A DNA stretch of 64,000 nucleotides, taken from NCBI RefSeq assembly GCF_002706745.1, contig NZ_CP017702.1, forward strand, positions 1,550,001 to 1,614,000, written 5' to 3'. The first letter of the stretch is position 1; each line of letters begins with the position of its first letter. A program made the translations under genes and the position numbers. Of this stretch, positions 55,291-64,000 are shown piece after piece. The notes beneath the pieces are model-generated. The model had not been told where the DNA came from, did not search any database, and was given only the letters and a program-made list of their open reading frames with translations. The stretch is from Companilactobacillus farciminis KCTC 3681 = DSM 20184. GTDB lineage: Bacteria; Bacillota; Bacilli; Lactobacillales; Lactobacillaceae.

Positions 55291-57511
55291 TCAAGTCACC
55301 CTTTAAAAATGTCGTTAATCTTTCTTCATTATTGAAGAAATTATAATACCAAGATATCATACCATATTCGGCCGTATTAAAATATTGGACCTGATGGTTT
55401 TTCAGACGTGTCAAAGTCTCCTGATTAGGATGACCATAGCGATTATTGATCCCTGCAGAAATCAAACCAACATTAGGTTTAGTAACTTGCAATAAATTAT
55501 CGCCAGTCGAAGTTTTAGAACCATGATGACCGAGTTTTAAATAATCCACTTTGAATTGATACTTTTTTAAAATCTTATTCTCCGATGGAATGTCCAAGTC
55601 CCCAGTAAATAACCAATTTTTTTGTTGTATTTTGGTTAACAACGTCAAAGAGTCACTGTTTTCGCCCTTGCCGCTTTTTTTCGGCCATAAAATTTGAAAA
55701 TCAAGCGTTCCGACTTTTACTCTATCTCCTTGATGTAGATTTTTAAATTTGATTTGCGGATGTTTTTGGATAGTCTTTTTAATTTTCGGATCGTTTTCTA
55801 AGCCGATTCCAAAATTAACTTCTTTAACATCGAATTTAGTCAAAATCGTTTCTAGATTTCCAATATGGTCGACATCTTTATGGGTCAAAAATAACTTATC
55901 AACGTGACTGATTCCTTTTGATTTCAAAACAGGCAAAGTATTGAAGTCAACTTGATTGCCACTATCATGCTTTGCCCAAGGCTTAGTGGGAAAATGCACC
56001 TTACCGGCTACATCGATCATGACGACTTTTCGATTCAGAGGCGTAGTGATCAAGATACTATCTCCTTGTCCAATATCAATCAAATTGACCGAACCAACAA
56101 GAGGAAACTTATTCAAGAAGACGCATCCCCAAAATACAACCAGATAGCTCAACAAGTAACGATTCCAAAAATTGCGACTTTCTACATAGAAAAGTGTAAT
56201 GATTACGAGTAACAGCACTAATGCAATCGGAAATTGACCAGTAATAAACCCAAATTGCCTATTTAAAGCTATACTATCCAAAAATCGATACAACTGGTCA
56301 AAAATTTTATTTACGAAATCCCAAAACGACCAATGAACAGTGATGGCAGAAACTATTGTGATCGGCAAAATCACCATCATAAACAATGGCACAAAAATAA
56401 TATTCACGATAATAGTCAACCAATTGAATTGATACGTATAATAACAAATCAGTGGAAGACTGACCAAATTCATTTTAAAAGTCGTTAACAATAAATTTGT
56501 TCTTTCATATAAATATAAAATTGTAAAAGATAATAGAAAACTCAATTGTCCACCCATTTCAATCATGGCAAATGGATAAATCAGTGTACAAACTAACAAG
56601 GTCAAACTAAATAAATCTAATTTGCTGATCGATATCTGCATCTTCTTCAAAATCATCGCTAACATTGCTAAAATAATTGCTCGCCAAATACCACTTTTTG
56701 ATCCTACTAATAATCCATAACACGGTAAAATCAATAAGAACGAACCATCTACCCAATCAACGGGAATCCTAAAAAAAGAGGTCAGCTTTCTTACAAAAGT
56801 TAGAATCACTAAAACATGTAGCCCTGACAAACTGAATAAATGAATGATTCCTAAAATACTCAAAGTCTTGAGGAAATCTTTCTCTGAACTAGGCACATAG
56901 CCGACTAATAAACTCTGCGCATGAATCTTTAACCATTTTGGCAAGTATGACAGATGATTGATTATATGTATTCGTAAAACATTTATTTTTTCTGATATTG
57001 TTTTTGGCTGCATCTTTTGCAAGTGATCGATACTCTGTAAATTCACTTGATAAAAAACGCCTTTATGCTGTGCATATTTTTTAAAATTGAATTCTCCTGG
57101 ATTGCGCGGTCCTGATAGAGGTTGCTTTTTTGCTATTTTTACTTGAGCTATCGTTAATTCAGATAAATCTTTCCAAATCTTTTGTTCACGCTCCGTTTTA
57201 ATCCGATAAATAAATCGATAATTTCGGTCAGCTTTCAATTCGCCATTCAAAATATCACCATTGACTGATATTTTATCGGGAGAAAAAATAGCTGTCTGAA
57301 AGTTTGTCGATTTCGGTTCCTGAACAAAGCTTTGGCATCGAATACCCGTGATCATAGCTAGTACGAGCGTGACAATCAATACTACCGGCTTTTTTAAACA
57401 GACTAATCTAACTATTAAAATCACTGCCAAACTCCAAAACCAGGTAGATTCAAATATCGCTGCCACGACAATACTGACCATAATAGCCGGAAAAATAAAG
57501 TAATCCTTCAT
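55265..57511 (-). CDS. comEC: DNA uptake channel protein ComEC
   Basis: 748 residues with the full layout: N-terminal spans and soluble DUF4131 domain (about 1-190), a central multi-spanning competence domain (HLFSLSGLHVLVILTF), and a C-terminal metallo-beta-lactamase domain (LTHKDVDHIGN, KLGHHGSKTST) thought to degrade the non-transported strand. No frameshift, so DNA uptake capacity may be intact. It sits four bases downstream of comEA. Confidence 0.94.
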   Translation of the reverse strand: MKDYFIFPAIMVSIVVAAIFESTWFWSLAVILIVRLVCLKKPVVLIVTLVLAMITGIRCQSFVQEPKSTNFQTAIFSPDKISVNGDILNGELKADRNYRFIYRIKTEREQKIWKDLSELTIAQVKIAKKQPLSGPRNPGEFNFKKYAQHKGVFYQVNLQSIDHLQKMQPKTISEKINVLRIHIINHLSYLPKWLKIHAQSLLVGYVPSSEKDFLKTLSILGIIHLFSLSGLHVLVILTFVRKLTSFFRIPVDWVDGSFLLILPCYGLLVGSKSGIWRAIILAMLAMILKKMQISISKLDLFSLTLLVCTLIYPFAMIEMGGQLSFLLSFTILYLYERTNLLLTTFKMNLVSLPLICYYTYQFNWLTIIVNIIFVPLFMMVILPITIVSAITVHWSFWDFVNKIFDQLYRFLDSIALNRQFGFITGQFPIALVLLLVIITLFYVESRNFWNRYLLSYLVVFWGCVFLNKFPLVGSVNLIDIGQGDSILITTPLNRKVVMIDVAGKVHFPTKPWAKHDSGNQVDFNTLPVLKSKGISHVDKLFLTHKDVDHIGNLETILTKFDVKEVNFGIGLENDPKIKKTIQKHPQIKFKNLHQGDRVKVGTLDFQILWPKKSGKGENSDSLTLLTKIQQKNWLFTGDLDIPSENKILKKYQFKVDYLKLGHHGSKTSTGDNLLQVTKPNVGLISAGINNRYGHPNQETLTRLKNHQVQYFNTAEYGMISWYYNFFNNEERLTTFLKGDLIEGNGTKK

Positions 57512-57515
57512 AAGC

Positions 57516-58115
57516 TTAAACAGTTAATTGATCTTTCAAAGAATCCAAACTCTTCTCGCCAATGCCAGATACTTTCGTCAAATCGTGCAAACTTTTGAAA
57601 TTACCGTTTTTTTCTCGAAAAGCAATGATTTTTTCAGCTTTTTTAGGTCCAATCCCGGTAACATCCTTGAAATCTTCAGCTTTAGCATTGTTAATATTTA
57701 CCTTCTCACCTTTAGTGGAGGCACTAGTTGAAACCGCACTGGTAGAGCCAACGACTGGTACATAAACTTGCATTTGATCAGATACCCTTTTTGCCTGATT
57801 TATCTGCTTAGTATCCGCATTGTCAGCTAAACCGCCAGCCAATTGAATCGCCGTCTGAACTAGGGAGTTCTCTTTAACTTGATAGACACCCGGCTTTTTT
57901 ACTGCTCCTTGAATATCGACCGCCACTAACTTATTTTTAGGCATCGAAGTTGTTTTTTTAGGAGCTTTGGGAGAAGTCTTTATCTCAGTCTTGATATCAT
58001 TTTTGACTGCCGGGGTTTTATTAGTCCACCAATAACCCCCGACTCCTAAAATTAAAATGCTTAACACAATGACTATTAATTTATTTTGTTTGATATAGTC
58101 TAAAAATTCATTCAT
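57516..58115 (-). CDS. comEA: DNA receptor ComEA
   Basis: About 199 residues. One N-terminal membrane helix (about 12-30), a Lys/Thr/Pro-rich linker, a SLBB-like domain (VDIQGAVKKPGVYQV) and a C-terminal pair of helix-hairpin-helix motifs (INNAKAEDFKDVTGIGPKKA and VSGIGEKSLDSLK) that bind DNA. ATG 58115 follows GAGGTG; the GTG at 58124 lies in the ribosome site. Confidence 0.93.
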   Translation of the reverse strand: MNEFLDYIKQNKLIVIVLSILILGVGGYWWTNKTPAVKNDIKTEIKTSPKAPKKTTSMPKNKLVAVDIQGAVKKPGVYQVKENSLVQTAIQLAGGLADNADTKQINQAKRVSDQMQVYVPVVGSTSAVSTSASTKGEKVNINNAKAEDFKDVTGIGPKKAEKIIAFREKNGNFKSLHDLTKVSGIGEKSLDSLKDQLTV

Positions 58116-58140
58116 CTTTATCACCTCAAAAAAGATTACG

Positions 58141-58168
58141 AAAAAAAACAGCCCTTATTTGGACTGTT
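58141..58168 (-). terminator. Terminator overlapping the end of the sepM-type gene
   Basis: On the minus strand AACAGTCC and GGGCTGTT with a short loop, then eight T before comEA. Confidence 0.75.
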
Positions 58169-59210
58169 TTGTCTTTTCAAGATAATTAATTGCATCATTC
58201 AAGTTCTTTACAGGAACGATTTTCATCTTGGTATGAATTTTTTTAGCGGCACGTAAAGCTAAGTGGTAGTTATTAACGTAGCCAGGTTCATATTTTTTGA
58301 TCAATTTTGTAACCGGATCATCGGGAGCAAAGAAAACTGTTGCACCTTCTTGAGAAGCAGCATAAACTTTCTTCTCGATTCCACCGATTGGACCGACCGT
58401 ACCATCTGGAGAAATAGTTCCCGTTCCCGCTATCGTACGTCCAGCCTTTAAATCTTTGTTAGCAATTTGCGAATAAACTTGCAAGGTAAACATCAAACCA
58501 GCTGATGGACCACCGATACTACCTGCATCGATCTTTGTCGCCGGCTTACCTTTTGCTTCAGTATTATCAGTCAAAGTAATGCCTAAGCCAAAACGTTTTG
58601 TATCAGCTAATTTGACTAACTTACCACTAGCAGTTTTTTCCTTGCCATCACGGGTAAACTTAATTTTTACCGTAGATTTCTTATTTTGCTTTTTGACATA
58701 CTTGATAAATTGATCAGCGTTGTTGAAGTGGTAACCGTTGATTGATGTTATCGTATCGCCAATTGCTAGTTTATTCTTAAAGTCAGAATTATCCATCACG
58801 TCCATAACATACACACCCAAGTACTTTTTCGTAAAGGGCTTGTCAGCTTTAGAATAAGCGGCCTGAATGGCATTGTTCGTAGCTGACTTCATGTAATACT
58901 GTTGAACGCGTAAATACTCTTCATTAGTCTCATCGCCCATCAATTCCTGTTGCGAATAGATGGTCTCAAAATTATTGCCAACGGATTTTAGGAGCGTAAA
59001 TGGTGTTCCATTAACAATTCCAACTGTCGTCAACAACAGATTGCCTTTTTTTTGATCGTGCTTACCAGCAACTTTAACAAATTGAGAAGTATCTTCTGCT
59101 GAACCGGGTACTTCCAAATAATATTTAGTTGGGTAGAAGAAAAATGCCACCACAACTATGAAAATAAAAATAGCACCAAAAACTTTGTTTCTAGTTTTGT
59201 TGAACTTCAA
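58155..59210 (-). CDS. SepM/YlbL-family membrane serine protease with PDZ domain
   Basis: 351 residues. One N-terminal membrane anchor (about 10-28), a PDZ domain (about 130-200, with GDTITSINGYHFNNADQFI) and a C-terminal Lon-type protease domain with catalytic Ser in GSIGGPSAGLMF and Lys in GPIGGIEKKV. In streptococci SepM trims the competence peptide; the role here is not known. It overlaps no neighbour and lies six bases after coaD. Confidence 0.88.
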   Translation of the reverse strand: MKFNKTRNKVFGAIFIFIVVVAFFFYPTKYYLEVPGSAEDTSQFVKVAGKHDQKKGNLLLTTVGIVNGTPFTLLKSVGNNFETIYSQQELMGDETNEEYLRVQQYYMKSATNNAIQAAYSKADKPFTKKYLGVYVMDVMDNSDFKNKLAIGDTITSINGYHFNNADQFIKYVKKQNKKSTVKIKFTRDGKEKTASGKLVKLADTKRFGLGITLTDNTEAKGKPATKIDAGSIGGPSAGLMFTLQVYSQIANKDLKAGRTIAGTGTISPDGTVGPIGGIEKKVYAASQEGATVFFAPDDPVTKLIKKYEPGYVNNYHLALRAAKKIHTKMKIVPVKNLNDAINYLEKTKQSK

Positions 59211-59216
59211 AATGAA

Positions 59217-59708
59217 TTATTCCTTCCTCAACTTCTTTATCAATGCTTTAGCAACAGCTGGAGGAACAAATTCAGAAATATCGCCACCAAATTTTGCTAC
59301 CTCTTTCATCATTGATGATGATATCGTAGCATACTTGCCATTAGCTAGCAGGAATATCGTTTCAATATTTTTATCCAAAACTTTATTGATTGAAGCGACA
59401 CCTGATTCATAGCCAAAATCATCGGGATTACGCATGGAACGCACTAGAAATTGTGCTCCTAAATCCTTAGCCAGCTTAGTAGACAGTTCACCTTTTCCAT
59501 CATAAACTTCAACATTATCTAAATCAGTCGTCTCGGCTTCAATAAAAGCTTTCTTCTCTTGATATGTAAATAAGTAATTTTTTGAAGTATTCGTCATCGG
59601 TACAACATACAATTTGTCGAATAATTTAGCTGATCGATGAATAATATCCAAATGACCATTGGTAATTGGATCAAAACTTCCCGCATAAAGTCCAATCTTT
59701 TCAGACAT
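59217..59708 (-). CDS. coaD: Phosphopantetheine adenylyltransferase
   Basis: A 163-residue nucleotidyltransferase for the fourth step of coenzyme A synthesis. ATP motif GSFDPITNGHLDII (about 10-24) and ISSSMMKEVAKFGGD near the C-terminus. Two bases separate it from rsmD. Confidence 0.96.
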   Translation of the reverse strand: MSEKIGLYAGSFDPITNGHLDIIHRSAKLFDKLYVVPMTNTSKNYLFTYQEKKAFIEAETTDLDNVEVYDGKGELSTKLAKDLGAQFLVRSMRNPDDFGYESGVASINKVLDKNIETIFLLANGKYATISSSMMKEVAKFGGDISEFVPPAVAKALIKKLRKE

Positions 59709-59710
59709 TC

Positions 59711-60259
59711 TTAACCCCCAAATCGATACATCGCTACTTTAGTATCTTTATATCTTTTTTCTTTGATCAATTCAATCTGTTCTAGTTCTAAATCAATGTC
59801 ATAATTTGTTTCATCGACAATAACTGCCCCATCATTTAACAAGTCATTGTCAACCATATCAGAAATAATTTGTTCAGTAATCTTCATCCGATACGGTGGA
59901 TCTAAGAATACTAAATCAAATTTGACCTTTTCGTCTTCAAACTTCTTCAAAGCTTCTGTGGCACTGGACTTAATTACTACGAAACTATCTTCTTCACGAG
60001 TTTTTTCGACATTTTCCTTAATAGTATTGATAGCTTTATAAGCCTTATCAACTAAATAAGCTTGCTGATAACCTCTAGAGACAGCTTCAATCCCTAAACT
60101 ACCGGTTCCAGCAAATAAGTCTAAAGCGACACCATCAACCATATACGGCGATAGCATGCTAAAAACTGCTTCTTTTACTTTGGCCGAAGTTGGACGCGTG
60201 TTATTAGTCGGAACTGCTTTTAAATTGAGCCCTCGAAATTTACCTGAAACTACCTTCAT
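59711..60259 (-). CDS. rsmD: 16S rRNA (guanine-966 N2) methyltransferase RsmD
   Basis: A 182-residue SAM methyltransferase. Opens KVVSGKFRGLNLKAV, SAM motif DLFAGTGSLGIEA and catalytic DPPY (VFLDPPYR). Overlaps ylbG by one base; the rsmD-coaD pair is standard. Confidence 0.95.
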   Translation of the reverse strand: MKVVSGKFRGLNLKAVPTNNTRPTSAKVKEAVFSMLSPYMVDGVALDLFAGTGSLGIEAVSRGYQQAYLVDKAYKAINTIKENVEKTREEDSFVVIKSSATEALKKFEDEKVKFDLVFLDPPYRMKITEQIISDMVDNDLLNDGAVIVDETNYDIDLELEQIELIKEKRYKDTKVAMYRFGG

Positions 60260-60522
60260 TAATCTTCCTCTTCAGTATTCTTAGATTTTAAGACAAAATG
60301 TTCATCCAACTCTTTTCGATGAGCCAATGCTACACGTTTAACATAATTTTTAGAAATCAATTCTTTTCTAACTTCTGAAACCTTTTCTGAATTGACATAC
60401 AACATAACATATTTCATTTTGGGAGAAGTGTAATAAATTGTTCCATAACGTTGCAATTTTTTTCTCCATTTTAGTGAGTAGACCCAGACATACAGCGCCT
60501 GACGTTCCACTTTTTTGTACAT
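60259..60522 (-). CDS. ylbG: YlbG-family (DUF2129) protein
   Basis: 87 residues, basic. Matches the small YlbG family found just upstream of rsmD in Bacilli. The segment RQALYVWVYSLKWRKKLQRY is typical. Function unknown. Overlaps rsmD by one base. Confidence 0.85.
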   Translation of the reverse strand: MYKKVERQALYVWVYSLKWRKKLQRYGTIYYTSPKMKYVMLYVNSEKVSEVRKELISKNYVKRVALAHRKELDEHFVLKSKNTEEED

Positions 60523-60526
60523 AGAA

Positions 60527-61705
60527 TCACCTTTTTTTCATTTTTTCAAACTTCGTCGTTGCTTCAAGGTTCAAAACGATTCCTAAGGCGACTGATAAAA
60601 TCAACAGACTGGAACCACCATAACTAATAAATGGCAAGGTAACACCAGTCAATGGAATCAATCCTAACAATCCACCAACATTTAAGACCGTTTGAGCCAA
60701 AATCATTGTCGCCACGCCATAATAAACTAATGAATTATAAGATTTTTTCGAACGAAGTCCTAAAGAAATCATTCTCAAAATAATAATCAACAATAAGCCT
60801 AAAATAAAAGCCACGCCAACTAAGCCCAATTCTTCACTGATGATCGACAAGATAAAATCAGTGTGCGGTTCGGGCAAATAACCACGCTTTTGAATACTAT
60901 TTCCTAAGCCAGTACCGAAAATCCCACCATTACTAATAGCGTAAAAAGAATTAACCAACTGCGCTCCAGACTTTTGTTCCAATTGAAACGGATGCTGCAT
61001 AGCTAAGAAACGTTGATAAGCATAATTAGTTTTCACAAAATTAGGTGGAAACTTGGTTATCATAACTACGACACCAATGAAAACCGTCAATAAGAAAGCA
61101 CTCAATTCAGCAATTAATTTTCCCGGAATAGTTGATGACGCCAACAAAACCAAAGTTATCAACGACAAAATCAAAGCCCCACCAATATCTGGTTGCACGA
61201 GCACCATGATGATGATTGAGGCTACAATTATCATCGGTTGTAAAACTTCTCGAAAAACTTCTTTCCAACCTTGTTTTCTAATCAGACGATTTTGTTTATT
61301 AGTCAAAACTAATGCCAAAAACATGATCAAAAACAACTTAGCAAATTCCAATGGTTGAAAGTTAAATATCTTCAAACTGATCCAAGCCGAGGCCCCGTTA
61401 ACACGACTACTAGGATCAATCAAAGCACGTCCTAACAAGTAAAATAACGAACCGACTGTAATCAGCATTACCATACTCAAAATCCGCTGACTCTTTAAGA
61501 TCCGCTCTTTCAGCATAAAAGTTACATAACATAGAAAAATCCCCAACACCGCATAGATGGCTTGCTTGATCAAATATTGATTAGTACTGCCACCAGCTAT
61601 TAAAGAATTATAAAAACTGGCTGAATACACCATCACGATGCCTATACCCAATAACAGAATATATGGAATCACGATCCATAAGTCTATTTTCTTTAATTTT
61701 TTCAC
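60527..61705 (-). CDS. ftsW: FtsW/RodA/SpoVE-family peptidoglycan polymerase
   Basis: A 392-residue SEDS glycosyltransferase with about ten spans. Signatures: GTGLGNSIQKRGYLPEPHTDFI and the C-terminal LIPLTGVTLPFISYGGSSLL. It polymerises lipid II with a class B PBP. Its place between typA and ylbG favours FtsW (division) over RodA. Four bases to ylbG. Confidence 0.92.
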   Translation of the reverse strand: MKKLKKIDLWIVIPYILLLGIGIVMVYSASFYNSLIAGGSTNQYLIKQAIYAVLGIFLCYVTFMLKERILKSQRILSMVMLITVGSLFYLLGRALIDPSSRVNGASAWISLKIFNFQPLEFAKLFLIMFLALVLTNKQNRLIRKQGWKEVFREVLQPMIIVASIIIMVLVQPDIGGALILSLITLVLLASSTIPGKLIAELSAFLLTVFIGVVVMITKFPPNFVKTNYAYQRFLAMQHPFQLEQKSGAQLVNSFYAISNGGIFGTGLGNSIQKRGYLPEPHTDFILSIISEELGLVGVAFILGLLLIIILRMISLGLRSKKSYNSLVYYGVATMILAQTVLNVGGLLGLIPLTGVTLPFISYGGSSLLILSVALGIVLNLEATTKFEKMKKR

Positions 61706-61792
61706 ATTTTAACTCCTAAAATCTGATATAACGATTATACCACCAAACAAATGGATACAAAACTTCACACAATTTATTAAAAAAATCAAAAC

Positions 61793-61826
61793 AAAAAGGG
61801 CTGAAGACTAGTGTCCCCAACCCTTA
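61793..61826 (-). terminator. Terminator of typA
   Basis: On the minus strand AAGGGTTGGGGAC and GTCTTCAGCCCTT pair with several G-T pairs across a four-base loop, then T run. Confidence 0.65.
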
Positions 61827-61836
61827 AAATTATCAA

Positions 61837-63678
61837 TTATTTAGTGTTTTTCTTTTGTTTGTCGAACTTCTTACGTTCATTTGTGTTCAAGATCTTCTTA
61901 CGTAATCTAACACTTTCAGGTGTTACTTCACAAAGTTCGTCTTCGTTTAGGAATTCGATTGATTGTTCAAGTGACATATCCTTAGGTGTCTTGATTGCAG
62001 CAGCGTGGTCTTTACCAGAAGCACGAGTATTTGTAAGGTTCTTACCCTTTGTAACAGTAACGGCGATATCTTGATCACGGCTACTTTCACCAACGATCAT
62101 ACCTTCGTAGACATCAACACCGGCACCGATGAACAATGTACCACGATCTTCAACTGATTGTAGTGAGTAAGTAGTTGATGGACCTTGGTTGATTGAAACC
62201 AAAGCACCAGTTCTTCTACCTGGGTTCCAGTTCTTAACAACTGGCTTGTATTCTGAGAATGTGTGGTTCAAGATACCGTAACCACCAGTCATTGACAAGA
62301 ATTCTGTTGAGTAACCGATCAAACCACGTGAAGGTGCAGAGAAAATAAGTTTTGTTTGACCATTTCCTGTACTTTCCATGTTTTCCATGTCCCCTTTTCT
62401 TTGGGCCATAGAATCGATAACTGAACCAACGTATTCGTCAGGAGTATCGATAGTTACTTCTTCGTAAGGTTCACATTTTTGATTGTCGATAGTCTTGTAG
62501 ATAACTTCTGGACGTGATAGTTGCAATTCGAAACCTTCACGACGCATTTCTTCAACAAGGATTGACAAGTGAAGTTCACCACGACCTGAAACCATCCAAG
62601 CACCAGCTTGATCAGTATCTTCAACCTTCAATGAAACATCAGTGTGCAATTGTTTCTTCAAACGGTCTTCAATCTTTCTAGCAGTAACTTCTGTACCTTC
62701 ACGGCCAGCAAATGGTGAGTTGTTTTGTAAGAACATCATCTTCAATGTTGGTTCATCAATACGTAGCAATGGAAGTGCTTCTTGATGGTCAACTGGTGTA
62801 ACAGTTTCACCAACGAAAATATCTTCCATACCAGAAACAGCAATTAAGTCTCCGGCTTTAGCTTCATTGATTTCAACACGGTTCAAGCCCATGAAACCAA
62901 ATAACTTAGTTACACGGAAGTTCTTCGTTGAACCGTCAAGTTTCATAACAGTAACGCTGTCCCCAACTTTGATCTTACCTCTAAATACACGACCAATACC
63001 GATACGACCAACGTAATCGTTGTAGTCTAGTAGGGCAACTTGGAATTGTAATGGTTCATCTGAGTTGTCGATTGGTGCAGGGATTGTCTTCAAAATTGTA
63101 TCGAACAATGGGTCCATTGTGTGTTCTTGATCAGCTGGGTCATCTGAATAACTTGATGTACCGTTGATAGCTGAAGCGTAAATAACAGGGAAATCAAGTT
63201 GTGAGTCGTCAGCACCTAATTCGATGAATAGTTCAAGCACTTCGTCAACAACTTCTGCAGGACGAGCACCTGGTCTATCAATTTTGTTAATAACAACGAT
63301 TGGTGTTAAGTGTTGTTCCAAAGCTTTCTTCAAAACAAAACGTGTTTGAGGCATTGTACCTTCATAGGCATCAACAACTAGCAATACACCATCAACCATC
63401 TTCATGATACGTTCAACTTCACCACCGAAGTCCGCGTGTCCTGGTGTATCCAAGATATTGATCTTCTTACCCTTGTAATCAACAGCTGTATTCTTTGAAA
63501 GGATTGTGATACCACGTTCTCTTTCAATAGCATTTGAATCAAGCGCACGGTCTTGGATTTCGTAGTGCTTTCCTAGTGTGTCTGATTGTTTTAGCATTTC
63601 GTTAACTAATGTAGTTTTACCGTGGTCAACGTGAGCGATGATCGCAATGTTTCTAATATCTTCTCTTCTCTTAGTCAA
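61837..63678 (-). CDS. typA: Ribosome-associated GTPase TypA/BipA
   Basis: About 613 residues, translational GTPase for ribosome assembly and stress. G1 [10 protein letters not shown]2 RERGITI, G3 DTPGHADF, G4 NKIDR; EF-G-like domains and a BipA C-terminal domain follow. I favour TTG 63678, seven bases after AAGGAAG; the ATG at 63696 has no ribosome site and would add six residues. Confidence 0.93.
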   Translation of the reverse strand: MTKRREDIRNIAIIAHVDHGKTTLVNEMLKQSDTLGKHYEIQDRALDSNAIERERGITILSKNTAVDYKGKKINILDTPGHADFGGEVERIMKMVDGVLLVVDAYEGTMPQTRFVLKKALEQHLTPIVVINKIDRPGARPAEVVDEVLELFIELGADDSQLDFPVIYASAINGTSSYSDDPADQEHTMDPLFDTILKTIPAPIDNSDEPLQFQVALLDYNDYVGRIGIGRVFRGKIKVGDSVTVMKLDGSTKNFRVTKLFGFMGLNRVEINEAKAGDLIAVSGMEDIFVGETVTPVDHQEALPLLRIDEPTLKMMFLQNNSPFAGREGTEVTARKIEDRLKKQLHTDVSLKVEDTDQAGAWMVSGRGELHLSILVEEMRREGFELQLSRPEVIYKTIDNQKCEPYEEVTIDTPDEYVGSVIDSMAQRKGDMENMESTGNGQTKLIFSAPSRGLIGYSTEFLSMTGGYGILNHTFSEYKPVVKNWNPGRRTGALVSINQGPSTTYSLQSVEDRGTLFIGAGVDVYEGMIVGESSRDQDIAVTVTKGKNLTNTRASGKDHAAAIKTPKDMSLEQSIEFLNEDELCEVTPESVRLRKKILNTNERKKFDKQKKNTK

Positions 63679-63723
63679 ATTAGTTCTTCCTTCCATAAAT
63701 ACGTGTTTAGATTACTTGCAATA

Positions 63724-63752
63724 AAAAAACTGTGAATGACTGTCACAGTTCA
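63724..63752 (-). terminator. Terminator of the inositol monophosphatase gene
   Basis: AACTGTGA and TCACAGTT with a short loop, then seven T on the minus strand. Confidence 0.85.
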
Positions 63753-64000
63753 CTAACGCGCTTTAAGTGTCTTTAGTGCTTCAGAAGCAACCTTCTGAGT
63801 ACCAACTATTACGACTTGTGATTCTAACATATTTATTGGGGAATCGTCAATACTTACGACACTCATCCCCGCTGCTTCACATAGAACGCGTCCAGCGGCT
63901 AAATCCCAAGGAGCTAAGTATGACATATACATGACTTCTTTTCCAGTTAAAAGGTGTCCGAAGATAATTCCAGCACTACCATAAACCCTCAGTCCACTGC
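63753..64000 (-). CDS. Inositol monophosphatase family protein, C-terminal part
   Basis: The last 82 codons. GSAGIIFGHLLTGKEVM and YLAPWDLAAGRVLCEAAG carry the metal-binding WDxAAG signature of the family, magnesium phosphatases acting on inositol, fructose bisphosphate or PAP. The start is outside the window, so the subgroup is open. Confidence 0.82.
   Translation of the reverse strand, partial: SGLRVYGSAGIIFGHLLTGKEVMYMSYLAPWDLAAGRVLCEAAGMSVVSIDDSPINMLESQVVIVGTQKVASEALKTLKAR

Overview
This is an AT-rich Firmicutes chromosome segment, almost certainly from a lactobacillus. Evidence: the order tig–tuf–RNase J–rpsO–rpsT–holA–comEC–comEA–sepM–coaD–rsmD–ylbG–ftsW–typA, many lactose/cellobiose-family PTS genes with CcpA (cre) sites, a T-box before tyrS and PyrR attenuators before pyrB. 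A Companilactobacillus-like species is my guess, not a proof. Most genes run on the minus strand.

Region 1 (1–14034) is a carbohydrate island. After a partial C26 glutamine-amidotransferase-like gene and a lone BglG-type antiterminator come two complete paralogous lactose-PTS operons, each lacT–lacF–lacE–lacG (6909→2476 and 11542→7176). Each starts at a promoter whose -35 lies inside a cre site and passes through a ribonucleic antiterminator (RAT)/terminator switch; the second operon carries two such switches in tandem. HAD phosphatases and a stand-alone EIIC flank the pair.

Region 2 (14388–31900): guanine deaminase plus an NCS2 purine permease on the plus strand. The deaminase has no ATG/GTG/TTG start and appears to begin at ATT. 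Then come two paralogous membrane diguanylate cyclases, an Eis-like acetyltransferase, a second PTS locus (MupG-type 6-phosphomuramidase, EIIC, RpiR regulator, two GH1 6-phospho-beta-glucosidases, EIIA, EIIB), a HAD phosphatase, an EPSP-synthase homologue lacking several substrate-binding residues, and the PepV dipeptidase.

Region 3 (31896–44200): a YfcC-like transporter, two uncharacterised small genes, a thioesterase, lactate permease, a striking palindromic non-coding element, the pyrBCFED operon under a double PyrR attenuator, tyrS under a T-box, and a histidine phosphatase.

Region 4 (44225–64000) is the conserved core: engB, clpX, tig, tuf, TPR protein, RNase J, rpsO, rpsT, holA, comEC, comEA, sepM-type protease, coaD, rsmD, ylbG, ftsW-type, typA and a partial inositol monophosphatase gene. 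A complete ISL3-family insertion sequence with an 8-bp target duplication sits between the tig stop codon and tig's original terminator. No rRNA, tRNA, CRISPR array or prophage was seen.
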